NCBI GenBank assembly: GCA_022824525.1
Contig: JAJDZT010000052.1
Span: forward strand, 144,047 to 208,046
DNA from: Silicimonas sp.
Lineage (GTDB): Bacteria; Pseudomonadota; Alphaproteobacteria; Rhodobacterales; Rhodobacteraceae
DNA length: 64,000 nt
Reading direction: 5' to 3'
Shown here: in pieces, positions 36,777 to 44,641 of the stretch
How positions within the stretch are numbered: position 1 is the first letter of the stretch
How the letters are laid out: the number at the start of each line of letters is the position of its first letter
Notes under the pieces: generated by a model
Database searches by the model: none
The model's input: the letters and a program-made list of their open reading frames with translations, nothing else
Told to the model about the DNA's origin: nothing
Translations under genes and position numbers: made by a program

Positions 36777-37126
36777 TTGGAACACCGCTCGAACGTGGTG
36801 AATGCTCTTGACTGAAAGCGACGCAACCCCGAGGGGTGCTCTGCACCGGTTCCTACAACCGATCATGGGCCCGTCGCCAATCGCAGCTCTGGCCTGCACC
36901 ATGCGAAGATGAGCGTGCCCAAAACCCATGCCGGATGCATAGCCCCGGCTGTCTCAAAACGCCCGCAGGAGGACGCCGGGCTTGCATCCGATATCCAAGT
37001 CGCGTGCAGAGCACAGATCATGTTGCGGGTCGATGCTGGTCACTTCAGGCCAGTTCCGCGCGCGCGTCGGCCCCGCCGACTTCGGCGTGCTAGCCCTCGG
37101 ACCCGGCGAAGTCAGGTTTTGTCACC
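36777..37126. other. Gene-free interval between DUF1349 and pseudoazurin genes
   Basis: A 350 bp GC-rich gap. Short frames run through it on both strands but none has a ribosome site, recognisable motif or normal codon pattern. I see no convincing promoter, RNA or hairpin. It may contain decayed coding sequence; I cannot identify a parent gene. Confidence 0.5.
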
Positions 37127-37624
37127 TTATGTTCCTCCGTCCTCGAGTTGTTGGAGTAACGCTCGGAAGTTCTTGCGGGCCTCGCCGGGATGGCGGACCT
37201 TTTTTACTTGCGCGAGGTTTGAGAGATCGTTGCCGACCACGATCAACCCTACCATGCCCCATTCGTAGTGAGGCAGGCACAGATAGCCGTAAATTCCAGG
37301 CACGGTCAGGGTGATGACGAGCTCTTCGTCAATCGCACCGTTCCAAGGCTCGGCGGCTTCGGGGATCATGCCACGTTTGGAGGCCGAGTTGTGGCTGGCA
37401 TCGGTGGCCAGAAATCGGACGCTGTCGCCGGGCTCGATATGCAGAATGGCTGGCTTGAAGACATTTACGATGTTGGCGTCATTGCAATCGGCATTGAGCA
37501 TCAGGATGGAGTGATCCGCCGCCGTTTCTTGGGCCGCGTTGGCGCGGGCCAGCAGTGGTGTTGCCGTGGCGAGCGCACCAAGCGAAAGCGCGAAAGTGCG
37601 ACGGCTAATCATGGGAATAGGCAT
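37127..37624 (-). CDS. Pseudoazurin-type blue copper protein
   Basis: A 165-residue cupredoxin. A twin-arginine-type leader (SRRTFALSLGALAT) precedes a mature domain of about 130 residues. Type 1 copper ligands are all present: His in DASHNSAS, then Cys, His and Met in CLPHYEWGM with pseudoazurin spacing C-x2-H-x4-M. It acts as a periplasmic electron carrier. The ATG at 37624 is favoured by GGGAGG upstream; 37612 is an alternative. It overlaps the end of the ATPase gene of the iron-type ABC operon, so it belongs to that operon. Confidence 0.88.
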   Translation of the reverse strand: MPIPMISRRTFALSLGALATATPLLARANAAQETAADHSILMLNADCNDANIVNVFKPAILHIEPGDSVRFLATDASHNSASKRGMIPEAAEPWNGAIDEELVITLTVPGIYGYLCLPHYEWGMVGLIVVGNDLSNLAQVKKVRHPGEARKNFRALLQQLEDGGT

Positions 37625-38375
37625 GGACAACGAGGTCCTCCCTTGGGCCGGTGGTGATGTGAATATCGACGCCATAGGTCTGCGCGATCTCGGGAAGCTG
37701 CAAAACCTCGTCTGGAGCGCCCTCGGCCAGCACTTCGCCCTGGCGCAACAGGATCAGATGATCTGCAAAGCGAGCGGCCAAGTTGAGGTCATGCAGGGCA
37801 ACCACGCCGATGGCCTTGCGGGCGGCAATGGCGTCTTTGATCTGGCCCAACATGCGCAATTGGTGGTTCAGGTCGAGGGCCGAGGTGGGTTCGTCGAAGA
37901 GATAGACGTCGGAATCGCGAATGAGCGCCTGAGCCACGGACACCATTTGCGCCTGCCCCCCTGAAAGCTCGGAGATATAGGCTTCGGCCAGATGGCCGAT
38001 CCGCGCATCACGCAATGCGTGGGCCACAGCCTCTGTGTCCTCAGATGTGACGCGCCAACCGGTCAGGTTTTTCCGCGCCATCATGACGACATCGAATACC
38101 GTCAGGGCCGCATTGGCCGCAAAGAACTGCGGCATGAAGCAGACACGTGACAGACGGGCTTTGGGGGAAAGCGTGGCCAGGTCCGTCCTGTCAAGGATCA
38201 CTTTGCCCTCGGCCTTCAACAGACCCGCGATGGCTCGAAACAGCGTGGATTTTCCCGACGCGTTCGGCCCGATCAAAGCGGTCAGATGTCCCTTCTTCAG
38301 GGGTGCAAATCCGGTGCCTCTCAGGATTGCACGCGCCCCGTATGAGAACCTCAAATCGTGCACTTTAAGGGTCAT
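37605..38375 (-). CDS. Iron-chelate ABC transporter ATPase
   Basis: A 256-residue ABC ATPase of the FecE/FhuC class. Walker A is GPNASGKST, the signature LSGGQAQ, Walker B VYLFDEPTSALD and the switch VALHDLNLA. It powers uptake through the FecCD-type permease encoded just upstream. The ATG at 38375 overlaps the permease stop (ATGA); a much longer reading runs back through the permease gene and is discarded. The 3' end overlaps the pseudoazurin start by about 20 bp. Confidence 0.93.
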   Translation of the reverse strand: MTLKVHDLRFSYGARAILRGTGFAPLKKGHLTALIGPNASGKSTLFRAIAGLLKAEGKVILDRTDLATLSPKARLSRVCFMPQFFAANAALTVFDVVMMARKNLTGWRVTSEDTEAVAHALRDARIGHLAEAYISELSGGQAQMVSVAQALIRDSDVYLFDEPTSALDLNHQLRMLGQIKDAIAARKAIGVVALHDLNLAARFADHLILLRQGEVLAEGAPDEVLQLPEIAQTYGVDIHITTGPREDLVVHAYSHD

Positions 38376-39442
38376 TGCCAGTGCCTCTTGCGTTGCCCAA
38401 GGATCAGGCTGACGAAAAATGGAACTCCGATCAGGGAGGTGATCATCCCGATGGGATAGACCACGCCCGGTGTGATCGCCTTCGACAGAATCGAAGTGCC
38501 GGAGAGGATCAACGCCCCGGCAACTGCAGACAACGTCAGAAAGCCCCGTTGGTCTTCGCCCACGATCATTCGCGCGATATGGGGCGCGACAAGCCCCACA
38601 AAGGCGATCGCCCCGACAAAGGAGACAGCCACCGCCGCCAAGAGCGATACGCCCGCCAGAACCATGAGCCGAAGAGCGTTGACGTTCACACCCAGGGCAG
38701 CAGCTTTGTCTTCGCCCATACGCAGCGCTGTAAGTGCCCAGGATCGGCCAAGGAAATAGGGCAGAACGACTGCCAGGATCACCACGCAGATCGCCACCTT
38801 GGGCCATGTTGCGCGAGAGAGCGAGCCCAATTGCCAGAAGATCAGTTGCGCCAGTTGCAACTCCGACGCGCCATATTGGAGGAGGGCCAGAAGGGCGTTG
38901 AAGGTGAACATCATGGCAATGCCCATCAGGATCATTGTCTCAGGGTTTGCTCCACGCAGACGGGTCACGAGGAACAGCAAAAGCGATGCGCCCATCGCGA
39001 ACACAAACGCGTTCACCGTTACAAAGAGCGCGCCGACACCAGGCAGGACGGACCAGCCCAAAACGATGGCGACGGCCGCGCCGAAGCTTGCCGCTGCGGA
39101 GAGACCGAGCGTGAACGGTTCGGCGAGCGGGTTATTGAGAATGGTCTGCAACTCTGCGCCGGAGACGCCGAGCATGGCGCCCACGACCACAGCCATCATC
39201 GCGACCGGCAGCCGCAAGTCCCAGACGATGACCTCTTCCTTCGCGGTTGCGACGGAAGGGTTCAGGATCACTTCCGCGACCCTCCAGAAATCGAGATCCG
39301 CAGGCCCGGTGATCACGTCGAGGACGATGGTGACAAAAAGCATGAGCGCGGCAGCCGCGACCAGAGCGATGCGCCACATGGCGCGTTTTCGATAGCCGCG
39401 GACGATTGCGTCGACGGTCGGTGCGTTTGAAATTTCTGTCAT
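38372..39442 (-). CDS. Iron-chelate ABC transporter permease (FecCD family)
   Basis: A 356-residue permease of the FecCD/BtuC family with about ten helices. Diagnostic stretches are LRLPVAMMAVVVGAMLGVSGAELQTILNNPLAEPFTLGLS, AFVGLVAPHIARMIVGEDQR and the closing GVPFFVSLILGQRK. It forms the channel for ferric-siderophore, haem or cobalamin-type substrates. I chose the ATG at 39442 (MTEISN); an ATG five codons earlier is also possible. It is separated from the binding-protein gene by a strong hairpin. Confidence 0.92.
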   Translation of the reverse strand: MTEISNAPTVDAIVRGYRKRAMWRIALVAAAALMLFVTIVLDVITGPADLDFWRVAEVILNPSVATAKEEVIVWDLRLPVAMMAVVVGAMLGVSGAELQTILNNPLAEPFTLGLSAAASFGAAVAIVLGWSVLPGVGALFVTVNAFVFAMGASLLLFLVTRLRGANPETMILMGIAMMFTFNALLALLQYGASELQLAQLIFWQLGSLSRATWPKVAICVVILAVVLPYFLGRSWALTALRMGEDKAAALGVNVNALRLMVLAGVSLLAAVAVSFVGAIAFVGLVAPHIARMIVGEDQRGFLTLSAVAGALILSGTSILSKAITPGVVYPIGMITSLIGVPFFVSLILGQRKRHWQ

Positions 39443-39449
39443 GGGTAAC

Positions 39450-39479
39450 GACCCCACCGCATGGGCGTGCGGCGGGGTC
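39450..39479 (-). terminator. Intercistronic hairpin after the binding-protein gene
   Basis: On the minus strand a 12 bp stem (39479-39468 with 39461-39450), with one G-U pair and a 6-nt loop, fills the gap between the binding-protein stop and the permease start. There is no U-tract. Such hairpins after binding-protein genes raise their message level over the membrane subunits. Confidence 0.6.
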
Positions 39480-39486
39480 CACTTGC

Positions 39487-40644
39487 TTACTGTGTTGCCT
39501 GATCCACGCTCAGCCAGAACTGGCCAGAGGCTTCAAAAGGCATGAACTCTGTATGCAGACGGTTGAGCGTCTCCAGCGGGTCCAGATCTTCGAACTCGTC
39601 CGGATAGAGCCATTTTGCGATCTGTTGCACGGCCACGAAGTGATATGGCGAATTGTAGAACTGGTGATAGATCGAGTGGTAGTTGCCCTCTTTCACCGCA
39701 CGCAACTGGTCAAATCCCGACCGTGCCGCCAGCGCTGCGATCTTCTCGGCATTGACGGCAGCATCGCCTTCATAACCCAACAGGGTTGATGTGACTTCCG
39801 GCTTGGATTCAGCCCAGTTTGCACCTGTGCCGATCACGTGGTCAGGGTCTGCCTCCAGAACACCTTCCATTGAGAGTGTCACAGAATAGGCATTGGCGAG
39901 TGTCGACGCATAGTTCACACCGCCCGCCAACTCGACAAAGCGCCCATAGTTGTAGGGACCAAAGGACCAGCAGCAGAAATCAGGCTGCCATCCCGCCGCG
40001 TTCTCGACCACCACAAGCGGGCGGTCTTCGGCCGGTATTGTATCGACAACATTCGTCACCTTGCGCATCTCGGCGATGTAGAAGTCGATGAACTTCGCTG
40101 CGCCGGCTTCCTCTCCCAGGATTCGCCCCAAAATCAGCAACGATGGAACCGCGTTCTCAGTTGCATTGCGCCGGAAGTCGATAAAGACGACGGGCACCCC
40201 GGCCTTGTCGAGTTTCTCGATCAGGCCGGTTTCTTCGGCCTTGAAAAGGTTGGCACTGTCCAGAAGCACCAGATCGGCATCCGCTTCGAGAACGCCTTCA
40301 ATGCTGAAATCTCCCGCGTAAGGGTTGCCGAAATTGATCAACCTCTCGGTTTCAGCGGGAAACGCGGCCGCGAACTTTCGGAAGGCATCCGGGTCGTACT
40401 GAACCAGATCATCTTTCCATCCAACGATGCTTTCAAAGGGATTGCCGTCAGTAATCGCGGCAATCGCGTACATCATCCTGCCCTCGCCAAGAATGATTTT
40501 GTCTGGACGCTCATCCAGCGTCACTTGCCGGCCGGCAATGTCGGTCAGGGTCAAGGCTTCGGCCTGTGCGGATGTTGCTGGCGTGAGCAGTGTCACGGTG
40601 GCTGCAAGCGTAAGGGCAAAGCCGCTCATGAATCGAGTGTTCAT
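39487..40644 (-). CDS. Iron-chelate ABC transporter substrate-binding protein
   Basis: A 385-residue periplasmic protein of the FecB/BtuF-like cluster with a signal peptide ending about TSAQA-EA. The mature start ALTLTDIAGRQVTLDERPDKIILGEGR is typical of this class, and GVLEADADLVLLDSANLF plus GVPVVFIDFRRN mark the two lobes. GWQPDFCCWSFGPYNYGRFVELAGG is unusual in its Cys-Cys pair. It presents a metal chelate to the FecCD permease. It is the first gene of the four-gene operon ending with pseudoazurin. Confidence 0.9.
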   Translation of the reverse strand: MNTRFMSGFALTLAATVTLLTPATSAQAEALTLTDIAGRQVTLDERPDKIILGEGRMMYAIAAITDGNPFESIVGWKDDLVQYDPDAFRKFAAAFPAETERLINFGNPYAGDFSIEGVLEADADLVLLDSANLFKAEETGLIEKLDKAGVPVVFIDFRRNATENAVPSLLILGRILGEEAGAAKFIDFYIAEMRKVTNVVDTIPAEDRPLVVVENAAGWQPDFCCWSFGPYNYGRFVELAGGVNYASTLANAYSVTLSMEGVLEADPDHVIGTGANWAESKPEVTSTLLGYEGDAAVNAEKIAALAARSGFDQLRAVKEGNYHSIYHQFYNSPYHFVAVQQIAKWLYPDEFEDLDPLETLNRLHTEFMPFEASGQFWLSVDQATQ

Positions 40645-40863
40645 AGCGTGCTCTCCTTTTGGCTACAGAGCGTCCTTAAATTCTCCCCAAAGAAAAACCA
40701 AGTGAAAAACTCAGAAATTTGTCGAAAGGTTTGGTTTCGCAACTCTGCACGTGGTGAAAAATCGTCCGAAACATCCACGGTCCGCGCATCGAATGAGAAG
40801 GTATCGCGCAAGATCCGCCTCCTTAACTTACTGATCGCAGTCCGCAAATGGGCAACGAGACAC

Positions 40864-40891
40864 AAAAAAATGGCCCACAAATGTGGGCCAT
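40864..40891 (-). terminator. Rho-independent terminator after the 339-residue secreted protein
   Basis: The interval 40870-40891 is a perfect inverted repeat (ATGGCCCACA / TGTGGGCCAT) and runs into seven Ts on the minus strand (40870-40864). This is a strong intrinsic terminator 20 bp past the stop at 40911. It insulates the iron operon promoter downstream. Confidence 0.92.
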
Positions 40892-40910
40892 CTTGTTTTG
40901 GGCTCGAGGC

Positions 40911-41930
40911 TCAGTTGCTGAGCGAAGTGGACCCAAGAGGAATACGGACTTTCGGCTTCTTGGGGTTCGGCTTGAAGCCACCAGGGCCGTCGGTGCACTT
41001 CATGCTGTAGTGCCGGACGTTCGACTTGAAGTTGTGGTTCACGCCGACCAGTTGCATTGCGCCATTCTCCGGCCCGCTCTTGTTCGGGATATCCCACTGA
41101 TGAGTGACAACGGCGATCTTGTTGGCCGCAGTCTTCGTCGTGAAGACCTTCGACTTCTTGCCCGAGCTGTGAACGTAGCGGTACTTGATTGTTGCACCAG
41201 CTGTATTGGTCGAGATTGCCGTCGTCAGTTTCACGGCGCACGCCCCGGCCATCGTCGCGATTTCCTTAAGCTGCATCGTAGCTTTCTTCACGTGCAGCGG
41301 GTTCTTCAGGCTGGCGTTGCCGCCGAGCGGGACTTTCGTACCCTGCCACTTCGCGCAGCGGACCTTGATCTTGTACGCCGGGTTGTACTGGTAGAGCGCA
41401 TTGTTGCTTCCAGCACCCGTGGCGCTGACCTTGAAATCCGCTCTTGCGTCAAAGTGAACTTCACGGTCTTGCGAGAAGATCTGGTTGTTGCTGAGACCTT
41501 GGTTCCGAAGGTTGCTGGCCAGCCAGTTGCACATATTGACGGCGTGATCCTTGTAAAGCGCGGCTGGTATTGCGACGGCGACGGTGCGGTCCACAACTTT
41601 GGGGCGGTTTCCAACCGAGTAGCTCTTTGAATAGGCGTACCCTTCAAGATTGCCGAGGTTCGCAGCGATCCCATAGCCGTTTGTGATATGCGGCCAGACC
41701 TTCCAGGACTTCACGCGACCGACAGAGCCGACATCATATTCGAAACGGATCTGAACGTTCGTGTTCCCGAGGTTCTTGAGCTTTGTGTAAGACTGCCCGT
41801 TGCTCGAAACGACAAGCGGCTTCGGGGAAAAGTTCGTGACCCGAACATCGCCGACATCGGCGAAGGCAGGGGCCGTCATCCCAGCGAGAAGCAAAGCAGC
41901 GCCAACTGTGGATTTGGTAATACGTGTCAT
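40911..41930 (-). CDS. Secreted protein, CARDB/Ig-like beta-rich, unknown function
   Basis: A 339-residue protein with a signal peptide (cleavage near PAFA-DV). The mature start DVRVTNFSPKPLVVSSNGQSYTKLKNLGNTNVQIRFEYDV suggests an Ig/CARDB-type beta sandwich. The rest is beta-rich with several cysteines (NMCNWLAS, VRCAKWQ, GACAVKL, MKCTDG) that could form disulphides. The C-terminus is rich in Pro and Lys. Its promoter carries the same bipartite motif as the gene at 47701-48171. It is separate from the subtilase gene (137 bp gap) and has its own terminator. No named family recognised. Confidence 0.8.
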   Translation of the reverse strand: MTRITKSTVGAALLLAGMTAPAFADVGDVRVTNFSPKPLVVSSNGQSYTKLKNLGNTNVQIRFEYDVGSVGRVKSWKVWPHITNGYGIAANLGNLEGYAYSKSYSVGNRPKVVDRTVAVAIPAALYKDHAVNMCNWLASNLRNQGLSNNQIFSQDREVHFDARADFKVSATGAGSNNALYQYNPAYKIKVRCAKWQGTKVPLGGNASLKNPLHVKKATMQLKEIATMAGACAVKLTTAISTNTAGATIKYRYVHSSGKKSKVFTTKTAANKIAVVTHQWDIPNKSGPENGAMQLVGVNHNFKSNVRHYSMKCTDGPGGFKPNPKKPKVRIPLGSTSLSN

Positions 41931-41978
41931 CTTTCAGTTTCCTTGCGATCCTGGACGACTTTGCCGCCCTTCATGTCT

Positions 41979-42010
41979 ATGGGTCGCAGCACCCCGGAAA
42001 AGGGTTCAAA
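41979..42010 (-). promoter_or_regulatory. Putative ECF-sigma promoter, copy B
   Basis: On the minus strand TTTGAACC (42010-42003), 17 bp, then GACCCAT (41985-41979), about 49 bp before the ATG at 41930. GAAC is the usual core of ECF -35 elements. An identical pair with identical spacing lies before the gene at 48171. Confidence 0.65.
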
Positions 42011-42066
42011 GAAACTGGATTTTTTTTTGCGATTTTCTTTCAGATAACTGTTTTTAAACAGATTTA

Positions 42067-43509
42067 TTAGCAGCCAGACGATTGAACAAGGCCCCAGCCA
42101 TAGTTCTGGTCGCGTCCTTTCGAGCCCAGATCGCTCGCGCGTTTCGCCAAGGCGGCTCGCACGGATTTTGCCGAAACCCGACCCTTGGCGGCCTGTCTTG
42201 CGACAAGCGCCGTGACAATGGGGGTCGAGAAAGAAGTGCCAGACTGATATCCGCCCTTGTTGCCCTTGGCGGTGTACACATCAACGCCAGGGGCGGCGAA
42301 CTCGATATGCTTGCCACGGTTGGCTTTGCGGTAAAGCTTGCCGCGTGCGTCCACCGCAGTGACAGCAATCACCTCGGGCGCACCGGCGGGATAGGCCGCG
42401 ACGGCCTTTCCATCGTTTCCAGCGGCAGCGATCATAACCATGCCACGCCTTGCACCGGCAGCAAGAACATCGCGGAACGCAGAGTTGGGTCGACCTGCGA
42501 AGGACATGTTCACGATCTGCACCCGCTTGCCCGCCAGCCAATCCAGCGCCGCCGCCACGTGCTCCAGCGTCGCGCCCGTTTGGCCTTTTCGGACGGTAAA
42601 GGCCGACACGGCAAACACGTTCGCCCCCATGGCAAAGCCTTGAACCTCGCCGCTGCCGTTGCCTGAAATGAGGCTGACAACCGCCGTGCCATGTGCCGCA
42701 GACGGTGTGCGGTCTCGCTGCCCAAGAACGCTGGTTCGGGTGATCCGCGTGCCTTTCAACGCCGAATGCCCGGGATTGACCGGGCCATCTATGACGCCAA
42801 CCGCGACGGCGCGCCGAAGTCGGCAAACCCCGCCCGGATCGTCGCCGATCGCTTGGGCCGCATAGACCCGCGGACCGGCTACAAAACCATAGATGTTGTG
42901 CACATCAATCTGGGCACCGTTTACCGTGCCGTTGAGGATTGCCTGCGCCTGCGTTCGGCTCAGGTTCCCCGGCAAAGAAACGATCAGCAATGTGCGGCCA
43001 AGAGCGTTCAGCTGACGGGTGCGCAAGACCTGAACGCCCTGCGCCTGAAGCGCGTTGGCGGCAGCAGCAGCCTGACCTTGCGAGACCGACACGACGTATT
43101 CGGGTGCACCGTTGGGCGCCGCAACTTCATCTTTGCCAGCTCGCTCTGTCGAGGGACGCGCCGTGCGTGTATTGCCGCAAACCTCCAACGCGCCAAAACT
43201 GGCGACAACCCGGCCCGTTCTGACCCAGACCACCTCGTATTCGCCTGCCTTGACCCGGCGGCTTGGAACCCGCGCCCGAAGCCGCCGGTCACTCCATGAC
43301 GTGACCTGCATGTCCAGCCGCGCCCCGCGTGAACGCATCATGATCTCGCCGACGGGTGCAGTGCCGAGGCCAGCACCGTTCAGCGTGACTTGCGCGCCCG
43401 GTTTGACGCAGTCGCGTGCGGCCACGGAAAAACCACGCGTTTGGGCAAATGCGGCGTCGCCAAGCAACAAGGCCGCGACAAAGACAAGTGAGGCGAGCCT
43501 GAACATCAT
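42067..43509 (-). CDS. Secreted S8 family serine peptidase (subtilase)
   Basis: A 480-residue exported protease. A signal peptide (cleavage near AAFA-QT) is followed by an IPT/TIG-like beta domain (about 24-112). A propeptide-like region comes next (about 138-208, YVVSVSQGQAAAAANALQAQ onward), then the S8 catalytic domain. The triad is readable: Asp in VGVIDGPVNPGH, His in AAHGTAVVSLISG, and Ser in SGTSFSTPIVTALVA. Oxyanion Asn is in AAAGNDGKAV. Its start overlaps the stop of the anti-sigma gene (ATGA). It is the last gene of the sigma/anti-sigma/protease operon. Confidence 0.92.
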   Translation of the reverse strand: MMFRLASLVFVAALLLGDAAFAQTRGFSVAARDCVKPGAQVTLNGAGLGTAPVGEIMMRSRGARLDMQVTSWSDRRLRARVPSRRVKAGEYEVVWVRTGRVVASFGALEVCGNTRTARPSTERAGKDEVAAPNGAPEYVVSVSQGQAAAAANALQAQGVQVLRTRQLNALGRTLLIVSLPGNLSRTQAQAILNGTVNGAQIDVHNIYGFVAGPRVYAAQAIGDDPGGVCRLRRAVAVGVIDGPVNPGHSALKGTRITRTSVLGQRDRTPSAAHGTAVVSLISGNGSGEVQGFAMGANVFAVSAFTVRKGQTGATLEHVAAALDWLAGKRVQIVNMSFAGRPNSAFRDVLAAGARRGMVMIAAAGNDGKAVAAYPAGAPEVIAVTAVDARGKLYRKANRGKHIEFAAPGVDVYTAKGNKGGYQSGTSFSTPIVTALVARQAAKGRVSAKSVRAALAKRASDLGSKGRDQNYGWGLVQSSGC

Positions 43510-44090
43510 TCCGTCTCCACGCTGTCCACGATAGCCGCAGAGGACAACGCTGTCTCGGTGTCTGCGACAGATACACCTTCAGGCACGATGATCGAGTACA
43601 GCCCAATCGCGGATGGGCCACCGACGATCTCAAGCCCCAGATCCAACAGTAGGTTGCGAATGTCGCCTTCGGTCGCCGTTTCCGAGAAGCCGACGATCAG
43701 AATGGTGCCGTCCAAGCTTTCGCTGCCGCCACCGGCAAGTTCGAAATCCGGACCGGACTGCGTGACGACATAGAGGCTTTGCGCCGCGAACAGGGCAATG
43801 GCCACAGAGGCGGCGATCTTCCAGACATTGCTTCGCTGGGGTGCGGTCTGCGCCCCCTCGCGCTCGATATCACGCATCAATCGGGCAAGACCAAACTCGC
43901 CAGGGGAGGCTGCCGTGTCTCGTGACCGCACATCGTCGCGAATGGCTTCCAGAAAAGACAACTCGTCCCGCAAGACCTCATCCTGCGCCAGCGCATCCTC
44001 GACCAGTTGCCGCTCGTCTGCATCAAGCGTCCCGTTCAGATAGAAGGGCAAAAGCTCTTCTATGTTTTGTCTGTCATCTTCGCCGCTCAT
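43506..44090 (-). CDS. Membrane anti-sigma factor with propeptide-like C-terminal domain
   Basis: A 194-residue protein. The cytoplasmic part (1-95) has the anti-sigma-like helical pattern IEELLPFYLNGTLDADERQLVEDALAQDEVLRDELSFLEAI. One membrane helix follows (WKIAASVAIALFAAQSLYVV, about 97-117). The periplasmic tail has a beta-alpha-beta-beta-alpha-beta pattern, TILIVGFSETATEGDIRNLL through GLYSIIVP to IVDSVETE, resembling subtilisin propeptides (Inhibitor_I9). There is no zinc HxxxCxxC motif. It overlaps both the sigma factor gene upstream and the subtilase gene downstream by four bases. The ATG at 44090 is set by that coupling. Confidence 0.85.
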   Translation of the reverse strand: MSGEDDRQNIEELLPFYLNGTLDADERQLVEDALAQDEVLRDELSFLEAIRDDVRSRDTAASPGEFGLARLMRDIEREGAQTAPQRSNVWKIAASVAIALFAAQSLYVVTQSGPDFELAGGGSESLDGTILIVGFSETATEGDIRNLLLDLGLEIVGGPSAIGLYSIIVPEGVSVADTETALSSAAIVDSVETE

Positions 44091-44635
44091 GTCCGTTCTC
44101 CAATCCGGCCTGACAGGCAACGCATAAGCAGTTTCTTAGCATGAAAGACGCGCGTCTTGACCGTTCCTTCCGGGACATCCGTCGCCACCGCGATCTCGCG
44201 ATAGCTCAGGTCCTCGAAGAAAGCCATCTCGACGGCCAGCCGATGCTCGGCCTTCAACTCGTCGAGGCAAAACCGGACATGCCCGGCTTCCTGTGCAGCG
44301 GCAACGTCGCCAAAGGTATCGACCGTGTCGTCGACCTCTTCGGGCACTTCGTCAACCAGCGACACGCGTGCGCTCTTTCTAAATCTGTCCATCGTCTTCC
44401 TGTAGGCTATTCCAAAAAGCCAGGTCTTGACGGTCGAGCGGCCTTCGAACTTTCCAGCCGAACGCCACACTTCCATGAACACCTCATGAAGTATGTCGTT
44501 GGCTTCGAACGGATCGTTCAATTTCGATGCGATAAATCTGTATACGGGGCGTTCAAACTCCCGGTAAAGAGCTGAAAATGCAGCCTTATCCCCTGATGCA
44601 ACTTGCGTGATAAGAAATGCAGCATCCGACGACAT
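44087..44635 (-). CDS. ECF RNA polymerase sigma factor
   Basis: A 182-residue ECF sigma factor. Region 2 is YREFERPVYRFIASKLNDPFEANDILHEVFMEVWRSAGKFEGRSTVKTWLFGIAYRKTMDRFRK; region 4 is LAVEMAFFEDLSYREIAVATDVPEGTVKTRVFHAKKLL. It is translationally coupled to its anti-sigma factor (ATGA) and lies 6 bp after a secreted protein gene. The bipartite motif found twice nearby is the best candidate for its target promoter. Confidence 0.93.
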   Translation of the reverse strand: MSSDAAFLITQVASGDKAAFSALYREFERPVYRFIASKLNDPFEANDILHEVFMEVWRSAGKFEGRSTVKTWLFGIAYRKTMDRFRKSARVSLVDEVPEEVDDTVDTFGDVAAAQEAGHVRFCLDELKAEHRLAVEMAFFEDLSYREIAVATDVPEGTVKTRVFHAKKLLMRCLSGRIGERT

Positions 44636-44641
44636 AAGCGG

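Noticed and set aside
36836-37268. Short frames in the gap between the DUF1349 and pseudoazurin genes
   Set aside because: No ribosome site, no family wording and unusual composition; left as an unassigned interval.
38375-39430. A 351-codon plus-strand frame opposite the FecCD permease gene
   Set aside because: It is the antisense of a hydrophobic protein in GC-rich DNA, giving a His/Asp/Arg-rich product without domains.
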